From Prevotellaceae bacterium UBA2738 (GTDB lineage: Bacteria > Bacteroidota > Bacteroidia > Bacteroidales > Bacteroidaceae): DNA of 24,206 nt. Of the stretch, positions 1-5,713 are shown piece by piece; position 1 is the stretch's first letter, and each line of letters starts with the position of its first letter. The stretch spans positions 1 through 24,206 of the forward strand of contig DEJW01000024.1 of NCBI GenBank assembly GCA_002353585.1, written 5' to 3'. Under the pieces are notes generated by a model, which was not told where the DNA came from, made no database searches, and saw only the letters and a list, made by a program, of their open reading frames with translations. The translations under genes and the position numbers were made by a program.

Positions 1-44
1 TGAAAACAACAAACAGCTTAGGAGTACCAATTCGTATAATAACA

Positions 45-76
45 AAGAAACCTGCTGAAAATTCAGCAGGTTTCTT
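45..76. terminator. Hairpin terminator beside tRNA-Ser
   Basis: A perfect 15-bp stem (45-59 with 62-76) around a 2-base loop has the core CCTGCTGAA/TTCAGCAGG. On the minus strand, 12 bases past the tRNA-Ser 3' end, it is followed by a T-rich run (TTTGTTATT), so it fits an intrinsic terminator for the tRNA. On the plus strand it is also followed by T-rich sequence and could stop a gene that ends left of the window. Bases 1-44 hold no feature I can support. Confidence 0.75.
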
Positions 77-87
77 ATTGTTGTGGG

Positions 88-172
88 CGGAGAGAGAGGG
101 ATTCGAACCCCCGGTGCCTCTCAGCACGGCGGTTTTCAAGACCGCTGTAATCGACCACTCTACCATCTCTCC
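88..172 (-). tRNA. tRNA-Ser (anticodon UGA)
   Basis: Read on the minus strand, the gene folds as a class II tRNA. The acceptor GGAGAGA (166-172) pairs with TCTCTCC (89-95), followed by discriminator G at 88. The anticodon stem GCGGT/ACCGC surrounds the loop with TGA at 136-138. A long variable arm (GTGC/GCAC) is typical of serine tRNA, and the T arm contains GGTTCGAATCC. It would read UCA and, by wobble, other UCN codons. The 3' CCA is not encoded (the next bases are CCC), so it must be added after transcription. A promoter lies about 40 bases upstream and a hairpin terminator lies downstream. Confidence 0.96.
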
Positions 173-203
173 GAACGTTATAAAAACGGCTTCTGGTCTA
201 AAA

Positions 204-218
204 GCGAGTGCAAAGGTA
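204..218 (-). promoter_or_regulatory. Promoter -7 element for tRNA-Ser
   Basis: The minus strand reads TACCTTTGCACTCGC, which contains the Bacteroidetes -7 box TAnnTTTG (211-218). It lies about 40 bases upstream of the tRNA 5' end, which leaves a short leader to be trimmed. The same 15 bases occur at 24139-24153 in front of the tRNA at the other end of the window. No good -33 TTTG is seen; its expected place is taken by the GTTGAAA heptamer array. Confidence 0.7.
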
Positions 219-227
219 GTAAAAAAA

Positions 228-255
228 GTTGAAAGTTGAAAGTTGAAAGTTGAAA
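228..255. repeat. GTTGAAA heptamer array
   Basis: Four exact tandem copies of the 7-mer GTTGAAA lie in the gap between the end of the M48 protease gene and the tRNA-Ser promoter. This is one of several 7-bp-period arrays in the window, each with its own unit. It overlaps the place where the -33 element of the tRNA-Ser promoter would be. Confidence 0.9.
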
Positions 256-258
256 GTT

Positions 259-287
259 TTTCTGTTTTTAGCGTTTATTAACAGAAA
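259..287 (-). terminator. Possible weak terminator after the M48 gene
   Basis: An 8-bp AT-rich stem (259-266 with 280-287, TTTCTGTT/AACAGAAA) around a 13-base loop lies about 40 bases downstream of the protease stop codon on the minus strand. No strong T run follows, so it may be only a stem that marks or stabilises the transcript end. Confidence 0.3.
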
Positions 288-327
288 GCGCCCTTAACTT
301 ACTACCTATGCCACGAGGAAGGGAGGG

Positions 328-1332
328 CTATAGCTGTTCGAGAAAGGCGATGCGCTTGGCTGTGTCGGGGTGGGTAGCGAACATGCTATTGAAGAAACCC
401 TGGAAGCCTGATGCGAAGCTCTGGGGATGGATGATGAAGAGCTGTGCTACGTCTTCGCGCTCCACATTCTGCAAGCCTGGGTCGCCGCTTATCTTGCGCA
501 AGGCTGAGGCGAGGGCAAGGGGATTGCCACAGAGTTCGGCTCCACCAGCATCAGCCATGTATTCACGTTTGCGACTGATGGCGAAGCGTGTGAGCAAGGT
601 GAAGAAATAGGCTATGGCGCAACAGATGATGCCTACTATCATAATGACGATGGTGCTGACTCCCCCACCCTTCTCATTGTCGCGACGTGAGGATAGTCCG
701 CCCCACATCATGTGGTTGAACATCATGCGCACTACGAGGCTCATGATGGTTGACACGATGCCTACGAACACTATGGAGGTGATGAGCAGACGGGTGTCGC
801 GATTGCGTATGTGGGTGAGCTCATGACCTATGACGCCAGCGAGTTCGTCGTCGTTGAGCAGATCCATCAGTCCTGTGGTGACGGTGACGGTGTATGTCTC
901 CTTGTTGATGCCTGAAGCAAAGGCATTGAGCTGGGGGTCGTCAACGACGTTTATCTTTGGCATATCCATGCCACAGGTCATGCAGAGGTTTTCTACTATG
1001 TTATATATGCGAGGATTCTCTCTGCGCTCAAGCGAACGTGCTCCTGTAGCTGCCTTGACCATTGAGGTGTTGGCGAAATAGGCTATGAGGAACCATATTC
1101 CCACGCCTCCTACCACCCAAGGCACGGCATTGAGGAAATAGTAGTTCACTGCATCGATGTTGAGTGTGTGAACCACGTTGCCGTACTGGTCGTAGTAGCC
1201 TCCTCCGAGCCAGTTGAGTATGGCGAGGAATATCCACACCATGCCGAGCATGATACACGGAAAAGCAAGTAACAACAGGATGCTCATCCTGTTGTTACGG
1301 TTTATCTGGGTTTGAAGTCCTACGTATTTCAT
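328..1332 (-). CDS. M48-family membrane metalloprotease (HtpX-like)
   Basis: This 334-residue protein matches zinc-dependent M48 peptidases of the HtpX type, integral membrane proteases that degrade misfolded membrane proteins. The zinc motif HELTH is at residues 170-174, and the third ligand is probably E257 in REYMAD. Hydrophobic segments at about 18-41, 68-87, 182-203 and 226-247 fit a multi-pass inner-membrane protein with the active site facing the cytoplasm. The start codon overlaps the lemA stop by one base (TAATG on the minus strand), so the two are probably translationally coupled. LemA next to an M48 protease is a recurrent bacterial pairing. It is longer than E. coli HtpX (about 290 residues), mainly from a loop between the last two membrane segments and a longer C-terminus. 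I leave the symbol blank because HtpX orthology cannot be separated from other M48 subgroups by eye. Confidence 0.92.
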   Translation of the reverse strand: MKYVGLQTQINRNNRMSILLLLAFPCIMLGMVWIFLAILNWLGGGYYDQYGNVVHTLNIDAVNYYFLNAVPWVVGGVGIWFLIAYFANTSMVKAATGARSLERRENPRIYNIVENLCMTCGMDMPKINVVDDPQLNAFASGINKETYTVTVTTGLMDLLNDDELAGVIGHELTHIRNRDTRLLITSIVFVGIVSTIMSLVVRMMFNHMMWGGLSSRRDNEKGGGVSTIVIMIVGIICCAIAYFFTLLTRFAISRKREYMADAGGAELCGNPLALASALRKISGDPGLQNVEREDVAQLFIIHPQSFASGFQGFFNSMFATHPDTAKRIAFLEQL

Positions 1333-1895
1333 TAGAATGAAATGGTTGGTGCTTTCTCTACCATAGCACGCTCTTCCTTAGAGACCTCGAACATTGGCTC
1401 GGTGTGGAAACCGAAGATGCCAGCGAGCAGGTTGCCAGGGAAGGTCTGAACTGCATTGTTGAGTTCCTTGGTAGCAGAATTGAAGAAACGGCGAACAGAG
1501 GCGAGCTTATTCTCGATGTCAGCCAGTTCGGTCTGCAACTGCATGAAGTTCTGGTTAGCCTTGAGGTCTGGGTATGCCTCAACGCTCACCTTGAGACCTG
1601 CGAGTGCGCTTGACAGCTGGTTGTCGGCTGCAATCTTCTCGTTGATGTTGGTAGCCCCCATAGCTGCTGTGCGAGCGAGGGTGATTTTCTCGAGCAGTTC
1701 TTTCTCGTGGGCTGCATAGCCCTTTACTGTAGCCACGAGCTGTGGCACGAGGTCATAACGCTGCTTCAGCTGTACGTCGATATTGGCAAAAGCGTTCTCA
1801 CGATTGTTGCGCAGTCTTACCAGTCCGTTATATACTCCGATTACCCAGAGCACTATAACTACTGCTACTATTAAAATAATGATTCCTGTTGTCAT
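1332..1895 (-). CDS. lemA: LemA family protein
   Basis: The 187-residue protein begins with an uncleaved membrane anchor (about residues 3-21, rich in I and V) followed by a helical extracytoplasmic domain. LemA-family signatures are visible: NIDVQLKQRYDLVPQLV, AYPDLKANQNF and RRFFNSATKELNNAVQTFPGN. The biochemical role of the family is not settled. I chose the ATG at 1895 because the membrane anchor starts there. The frame stays open up to 2048, but those extra 51 residues are translated AATTGAT repeats (NYQLSII units) and are very unlikely to be protein. The gene is coupled to the downstream M48 protease, and I see no TAnnTTTG promoter in the repeat-filled gap ahead, so it may be read from the 2912 promoter with the gene upstream. 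Confidence 0.93.
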   Translation of the reverse strand: MTTGIIILIVAVVIVLWVIGVYNGLVRLRNNRENAFANIDVQLKQRYDLVPQLVATVKGYAAHEKELLEKITLARTAAMGATNINEKIAADNQLSSALAGLKVSVEAYPDLKANQNFMQLQTELADIENKLASVRRFFNSATKELNNAVQTFPGNLLAGIFGFHTEPMFEVSKEERAMVEKAPTISF

Positions 1896-1905
1896 AATTC
1901 TATTT

Positions 1906-2040
1906 AATTGATAATTGATAATTGATAATTGACAATTGATAATTCTTGCGCTCCATAGGTGCTCAGGCGAGCAGAGCTCGGAGGACAATTGATAATTGAT
2001 AATTGACAATTGATAATTGATAATTGACAATTGATAATTA
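1906..2040. repeat. Double AATTGAT heptamer array with a 42-base hairpin spacer
   Basis: Tandem copies of AATTGAT or AATTGAC run from 1906 to 1944 (five and a half units) and from 1987 to 2040 (seven and a half units). The 42-base spacer (1945-1986) is six times seven, so the 7-bp phase is kept. The spacer has a different, GC-richer composition and contains the hairpin CGAGC-AGA-GCTCG (1968-1980). The whole fills nearly the entire gap between the upstream stop codon (2051) and the lemA start (1895). Confidence 0.9.
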
Positions 2041-2050
2041 AACCTCAAAC

Positions 2051-2839
2051 TTAATAGTCCTCATCTGAGATTTCAGCGGCATCGAGGGAGAGGTCGTCAG
2101 GATTTTCCTCTATCGTGGTGCGATAGCTCTCTTCGGTGAGTGACTCGTCGTCGATGTCGTCATCATCCTCGTTGTCGTAGTAATCGTCCTTTACCTCTAC
2201 ATCTGAGTCGTCATCAGTTTCCTCAGGCTCCAGTCCTGGCTCGCCATGTGTCACATGGAGTTTGATAGCCTTTGGCTTAGCCTTGGCGAAGATGGCCTCG
2301 ACCCATGCGCCCTTCTCTATCTCGAGCAGTTCATAGCCGTCGTTGAGTTTCATATCGCACAGTCCGCCTGGCTTATGCAGACGCTCCTTAGGCACTGTGG
2401 TGGTAGAGATGTCGAAGCCTTCGAGTATCACGTCTTTGATGCTCTGGTTAAGGCTGTCCCAACCGCCTCCGAAGTTGCGGTCTATCACCTCAAGCAGTTT
2501 GGCAGCAGAGATATGTCGTATATTCTCGTAGGTGAGGTCAGTCACCCTGTTGATGGGGTGCTTCTTGATAGCCCACTTATAGTCCTTATCCTTGATAGCC
2601 AAAACGCCCACGCGCATGCCTCGTGCCTCGTATTTGGCTATTATCTCGGGTTTGTCGAGTTTCACCTCCTCCATATCGAAGGCTGTGCGTATGATGTCCA
2701 TATAATGGCGTGCGTTTTCGCTCACCTCGTCTTCCTTGTCGGCATGAGCCCACATGGCAAAGATATCAGACTCTTGCAGGTCCCATACGTTGCCCTTGGT
2801 GAGTGTGCGCAGTGACATTGTTTCTGGTTTGTTCTTCAT
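2051..2839 (-). CDS. Unrecognised protein with acidic C-terminal tail
   Basis: I do not recognise a family in this 262-residue protein. Residues 1 to about 197 look like a folded, soluble domain of mixed charge, with no signal peptide or membrane segment. Notable stretches are GNVWDLQESDIFAMWAHADK (16-35), FGGGWDSLNQSIKDVI (123-138) and GYELLEIEKGAWVEAIFAKA (168-187). Residues 199-262 are a low-complexity acidic tail with runs such as DDDSD and NEDDDDIDDE, of the kind seen in proteins that bind basic partners or mimic nucleic acid; this is inference only. A clear promoter is present at 2905-2937. It lies upstream of lemA and the M48 protease on the same strand, separated by the heptamer array, so a shared transcript is possible. 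An alternative start is M8 (2818). Confidence 0.8.
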   Translation of the reverse strand: MKNKPETMSLRTLTKGNVWDLQESDIFAMWAHADKEDEVSENARHYMDIIRTAFDMEEVKLDKPEIIAKYEARGMRVGVLAIKDKDYKWAIKKHPINRVTDLTYENIRHISAAKLLEVIDRNFGGGWDSLNQSIKDVILEGFDISTTTVPKERLHKPGGLCDMKLNDGYELLEIEKGAWVEAIFAKAKPKAIKLHVTHGEPGLEPEETDDDSDVEVKDDYYDNEDDDDIDDESLTEESYRTTIEENPDDLSLDAAEISDEDY

Positions 2840-2904
2840 CTTTTATACAATCTGTTTTTCCTAAATTCTTTTTATAAAACTCCAAGTTAAGTGCTTTGCG
2901 AGTG

Positions 2905-2937
2905 CAAATATACTATGTTTTGTCTCTCTCTGCCAAA
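2905..2937 (-). promoter_or_regulatory. Promoter for the acidic-tailed protein gene
   Basis: On the minus strand TTTG (2934-2937), 21 bases, then TATATTTG (2905-2912) matches the Bacteroidetes -33/-7 pattern. The -7 box runs on into GCACTCGC, the same downstream sequence as at both tRNA promoters in the window. The predicted leader is about 60 bases. Confidence 0.7.
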
Positions 2938-2960
2938 TGTTTTTAGTTAATAAATCGTAA

Positions 2961-3611
2961 TCAGTCTATCCATTCCACTTTTACCACCACCACGCGAATG
3001 TCCTGGTCAGAGGTATCGTTAGCCACCTTGGCTATGTGCCAGTCGCCTGGGAAGAATATGAAGAACCTGTCAGGGCGAGAGTCGTAGAAGCGCACCTTGC
3101 TCTTGTCGTAATCATAGTGAATGACATCGGGCTTATACTTGTCGTTAGGCACTGAGGTGGTGTGGTCGAGTATGCCAAAACGCTCCACTCCCTTTACGCA
3201 ATACTGGAAGTCGATGGTGTGGTAATGGCTCTCGCTGCGACGTTTCTCCAGCGGTTCGTTCTTACTGTCCTGCACATTCAATACAAGTTTCGTGCCAGGA
3301 ATGGGTGTCTTACCCTTTGGCACTGCCAACAGGTCAGTCTCTTGCAGGTAGGCAAAGAGTTTAGCCCACTCTTCGGGGTTACGCTGATATTGCAGGTAGA
3401 AATCCACAGCATTCACTGAGCAGTCAGGCGAAGCCTTGGTAAATCCGTTGCGCCATTCGCCCTTCTTCATCCATTTCTTAGCCTTCTTCACGAGTGCCTT
3501 GTCAGTGCATTCGCGGGTATAGACAGGACGTGACTGGGCATCAGCCTTCTGGGTGAAGGTGCAGGTAAACATGCCCACTAACAAGCCGAAAGTTATAAGC
3601 AGTCTCTTCAT
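2961..3611 (-). CDS. Secreted YhcH/YjgK/YiaL-family protein
   Basis: This 216-residue protein has a signal peptide (about residues 1-25, MKR then a hydrophobic stretch, ending ADA) followed by a YhcH/YjgK/YiaL (DUF386) cupin-like domain. Family signatures visible are ESHYHTIDFQYCVKGVE (127-143) and FFPGDWHIAKV (186-196). Residues E127, H129, D134 and H192 are likely metal-site or pocket residues. Related proteins in other bacteria sit in sugar-acid and sialic-acid operons and are thought to process or open sugars; the substrate here is unknown. The start codon overlaps the stop of the upstream HAD phosphatase gene as ATGA, so the two are probably translationally coupled. A signal peptide is unusual for this family, whose best-known members are cytoplasmic. 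Family assignment is firm, function is not. Confidence 0.88.
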   Translation of the reverse strand: MKRLLITFGLLVGMFTCTFTQKADAQSRPVYTRECTDKALVKKAKKWMKKGEWRNGFTKASPDCSVNAVDFYLQYQRNPEEWAKLFAYLQETDLLAVPKGKTPIPGTKLVLNVQDSKNEPLEKRRSESHYHTIDFQYCVKGVERFGILDHTTSVPNDKYKPDVIHYDYDKSKVRFYDSRPDRFFIFFPGDWHIAKVANDTSDQDIRVVVVKVEWID

Positions 3612-4231
3612 AAGTAATTGTATATAATAAGGTTCGTGTACTCTTTTAATATCTCCTCAGGGTTGGTGGTGCAGAGGCCTACGAGCAGTGCTCCTGATGC
3701 CTTGCCAGACTTCAGTCCGTTGACGCTGTCTTCAAACACCACCGTCTCGTCTGGTTTGCATCCGAAACGTGCCATTCCTTTGAGGTAACAGTCGGGGTCG
3801 GGTTTCGACTTATCGAAGTCCTCGGCTGTCAGAATGGCATCAAACATTTCCTTAAACTGAGGGTGCTGGCGATAGACGCTTTTCATCTTCTCACGATTGC
3901 TGCTGGTCACCACAGCAGTCTTCACACCGTGCAGTTTCAGCTTAGCTATAAAATCCTCAAACCCAGCAACATACTCGTAATCCATTGAAGACTCCCATGA
4001 GTTCAGCCGTTCCACTATATCGCCCCACTCATCCTCTACATCCTTAAAGAAGGTATTGAGGATTTCAGTGAGCACCATACCCTTTATGCGCTGTTCCAAA
4101 CCAGGCTGCTCAGGGTGGTAATACTGACACTCTTTCTGCCAGAATATGGAATACTGGGGTTCGGTATCAAACACCACACCGTCCAGATCGAACAGGGCGC
4201 ACTTGTATTTATTGTAGTCGAAATGCATCAT
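3608..4231 (-). CDS. HAD-family phosphatase, beta-phosphoglucomutase-like
   Basis: The 207-residue protein has all four HAD motifs: DLDGV with nucleophile D15 and D17, VVTSS (107-111) supplying the phosphate-binding Ser/Thr, KPDPD with K143, and VVFEDSVNG (164-172) with E167 and D168 for magnesium. The helical cap between residues 20 and 90 fits subfamily IA, as in beta-phosphoglucomutase and sugar phosphatases. Substrate cannot be told from sequence. Coupling by an ATGA overlap to a YhcH-type sugar-related protein suggests a sugar phosphate. The -7 box at 4242-4249 is so close to the start that the message would have a leader of only a few bases if translation starts at M1; M2 (4228) is an equally good start. 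Confidence 0.9.
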   Translation of the reverse strand: MMHFDYNKYKCALFDLDGVVFDTEPQYSIFWQKECQYYHPEQPGLEQRIKGMVLTEILNTFFKDVEDEWGDIVERLNSWESSMDYEYVAGFEDFIAKLKLHGVKTAVVTSSNREKMKSVYRQHPQFKEMFDAILTAEDFDKSKPDPDCYLKGMARFGCKPDETVVFEDSVNGLKSGKASGALLVGLCTTNPEEILKEYTNLIIYNYL

Positions 4232-4241
4232 AGATAGAGTG

Positions 4242-4249
4242 CAAAGTTA
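4242..4249 (-). promoter_or_regulatory. -7 element for the HAD gene
   Basis: The minus strand reads TAACTTTG followed by CACTC, matching TAnnTTTG. It is only about 10 bases from the ATG at 4231, implying a leader of roughly 5 bases. The -33 position falls in the GAAGAAT heptamer array and shows no TTTG. Confidence 0.6.
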
Positions 4250-4260
4250 GTGAAATAATA

Positions 4261-4298
4261 AAGAATGAAGAATGAAGAATGAAGAATTACTCTTCATT
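4261..4298. repeat. GAAGAAT heptamer array with hairpin between divergent genes
   Basis: Three full and one partial copy of GAAGAAT lie at 4261-4287. The last copies form an 8-bp perfect stem with the following bases (AATGAAGA 4278-4285 with TCTTCATT 4291-4298, 5-base loop). The array lies between the divergent HAD and rsmG promoters. Confidence 0.85.
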
Positions 4299-4323
4299 TT
4301 ATGATTTATTAAGAAAAAAATAG

Positions 4324-4331
4324 TACCTTTG
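4324..4331 (+). promoter_or_regulatory. -7 element for rsmG
   Basis: TACCTTTG matches the Bacteroidetes -7 box, and an A-rich tract lies just upstream. The -33 region is only TTTT. The rsmG ATG is 8 bases past the box, so transcription would begin within a few bases of the start codon. Confidence 0.65.
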
Positions 4332-4339
4332 CATGCGAA

Positions 4340-4969
4340 ATGGAGATACTACTTAAATACTTCACCTCACTCAACGCAGAGCAGAAGCGACAGCTGGCTG
4401 CCCTCGACGAGCTGTACCACGACTGGAACAGCAAGATAAACGTCATTTCACGTAAGGACATCGACAACCTCTATGAGCATCATGTGCTCCACTCGCTTGC
4501 CATAGCCAAGGCTATCAGTTTCAAGCCAGGCACCAGGATTATGGACTTTGGTTGTGGAGGAGGCTTCCCAGGCATTCCCCTTGCCATCATGTTCCCTGAG
4601 TGTCAGTTTAAGCTCATCGACGGCACAGCCAAGAAAATCCGTGTTTGCAACGAGGTAGCCTCAGCCATAGGACTGAAGAACGTTATAGCCGAGCAGCGAC
4701 GAGGAGAGGAAGAGAAGGGCATGTTCGACTTTGTGGTTTCGAGAGCCGTTATGCCCCTACCCGATATGGTGAAGATAGTTCGTAAGAACGTTAACGTTAA
4801 CCCTAACGCTAACCATAACGCTCTCCCCAACGGCATATTCTGTCTCAAGGGAGGCGACCTGCAGGCAGAGCTTCACCCCTTCCGCAACATAGTGGAGCAG
4901 ACAGACCTCAGCAGCTGGTTTGACGAAGAATGGTTTAAGGAAAAACACCTCATCTACCTGCCTTGTTAG
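4340..4969 (+). CDS. rsmG: 16S rRNA (guanine-527 N7)-methyltransferase
   Basis: RsmG (GidB) uses S-adenosylmethionine to methylate N7 of G527 in 16S rRNA; its loss is known to give low-level streptomycin resistance. The 209-residue length equals the family norm. The SAM-binding loop DFGCGGGFPGIPLA lies at about 73-86, followed by the family segments KLIDGTAKKIRV and FDFVVSRAVMPLPDMVKI; LKGG (173-176) is the late conserved strand. The N-terminal helical part begins at the chosen ATG, and the next Met is inside the SAM-binding domain, so this start is required. Residues 150-161 are a run of Asn-X pairs coded by a hexamer array, placed in a loop before the LKGG strand. The promoter leaves almost no 5' leader. 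Confidence 0.96.
   Translation: MEILLKYFTSLNAEQKRQLAALDELYHDWNSKINVISRKDIDNLYEHHVLHSLAIAKAISFKPGTRIMDFGCGGGFPGIPLAIMFPECQFKLIDGTAKKIRVCNEVASAIGLKNVIAEQRRGEEEKGMFDFVVSRAVMPLPDMVKIVRKNVNVNPNANHNALPNGIFCLKGGDLQAELHPFRNIVEQTDLSSWFDEEWFKEKHLIYLPC
4787..4822 (+). repeat. AACGTT/AACCCT-type hexamer array inside rsmG
   Basis: Six tandem hexamers beginning AAC (AACGTT twice, then AACCCT, AACGCT, AACCAT, AACGCT) are in frame and encode six Asn-X dipeptides, residues 150-161. A 6-bp unit changes the protein by two residues per copy, so length variation would be tolerated in frame. Confidence 0.85.
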
Positions 4970-4973
4970 GCAA

Positions 4974-5005
4974 TTTGGTTTTCTGTTAAAAAATTAGTAC
5001 CTTTG
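4974..5005 (+). promoter_or_regulatory. Promoter for the MBL-fold hydrolase gene
   Basis: TTTG (4974-4977), exactly 20 bases, then TACCTTTG (4998-5005). The -33 element sits just past the rsmG stop codon, so this gene has its own promoter. The predicted leader is roughly 18 bases. Confidence 0.8.
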
Positions 5006-5028
5006 CACATTATATATACAGACCGTTT

Positions 5029-5670
5029 ATGATAAACATAAAGACCGTACAATGTAACATGCTCGACGAGAACTGTTACATAGTGAATGACGAGACTAAG
5101 GAGTGCATGATAGTGGATTGTGGCGCGATGGGCATCTTTGAGGAGACGTTCATCAAGGACTACATCAAGGAGAAGGGCCTGAAGCCTGTGCTCTATGTGC
5201 TGACACATGGGCATTTCGACCACATCATGGGCTCTAAGTTTGTGAAGGATGTTTATGGCTTGCAGCCTGTGATAAGCGACAGGGATGCTGAGATATATAA
5301 GAACTTCAAGCAGGATGCCAGGTCGTTCGGCCTTGAGGTGGACTACGACCTGCCTGTCATAGGCCGTTGCGTGAATGATGGCGATGAGGTGAAGTTTGGC
5401 TCTCACACCTTCAAGGTTATCCACACCCCAGGCCACTCTCAGGGCAGTGTGGTGTATTACTGCGAGGATGAGGATGTGTGCTTTACTGGCGACACTCTGT
5501 TCAGAGGCAGCATAGGCAGAACAGACCTGCCTGGAGGCAGCATGTTCCAGATAATACAGTCGCTCCGCATGCTGACACAGTTGCCTGACTCCACTCAGGT
5601 GTACCCAGGTCATGGCGAGCCCACCAGCATAGGCTACGAACTGGCAAGTAATCCGTATTTGGATAGGTAG
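5029..5670 (+). CDS. MBL-fold metal-dependent hydrolase, glyoxalase II-like
   Basis: The 213-residue protein has a full metallo-beta-lactamase-fold metal site: THGHFDH gives H60, H62, D64 and H65, HTPGH gives H136, GDTLF gives D155 and PGHG gives H195. The segment GDTLFRGSIGRTDLPGG is typical of the glyoxalase II-like branch that hydrolyses thioesters such as S-lactoylglutathione. It lacks the C-terminal helical substrate domain of classical GloB, so the natural substrate is uncertain; a persulfide dioxygenase or general thioesterase role is possible. It has no signal peptide and should be cytoplasmic. It has its own promoter, and a heptamer array separates it from ruvC. Confidence 0.92.
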   Translation: MINIKTVQCNMLDENCYIVNDETKECMIVDCGAMGIFEETFIKDYIKEKGLKPVLYVLTHGHFDHIMGSKFVKDVYGLQPVISDRDAEIYKNFKQDARSFGLEVDYDLPVIGRCVNDGDEVKFGSHTFKVIHTPGHSQGSVVYYCEDEDVCFTGDTLFRGSIGRTDLPGGSMFQIIQSLRMLTQLPDSTQVYPGHGEPTSIGYELASNPYLDR

Positions 5671-5672
5671 GG

Positions 5673-5706
5673 AATTAGAAATTAGAAATTAGAAATTAGA
5701 AATTAG
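5673..5706. repeat. AATTAGA heptamer array
   Basis: Four exact copies of AATTAGA and a partial fifth occupy most of the 43-base gap between the hydrolase stop codon and the ruvC start. The final partial copy runs into AGGGGC, which may act as the ruvC ribosome binding site. Confidence 0.9.
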
Positions 5707-5713
5707 GGGCAAT

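Noticed and set aside
1..44. Tail of a protein-coding gene at the left edge.
   Set aside because: One frame is open but runs on through the terminator and tRNA; no recognisable C-terminus or stop could be assigned.
1906..2040. Possible CRISPR array.
   Set aside because: The units are 7 bp and directly tandem, with no regular unique spacers of 25-40 bp and no cas genes.
2246..2815. A 189-codon plus-strand open frame opposite the acidic-tailed protein gene.
   Set aside because: The minus-strand frame is longer and has a consensus promoter and a plausible domain-plus-tail layout, so the plus-strand frame is a shadow.
4966..5613. A 215-codon open frame on the minus strand opposite the MBL-fold hydrolase gene.
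   Set aside because: The plus-strand gene has every metal ligand and its own promoter; the antisense product is His-rich only because it mirrors those codons.
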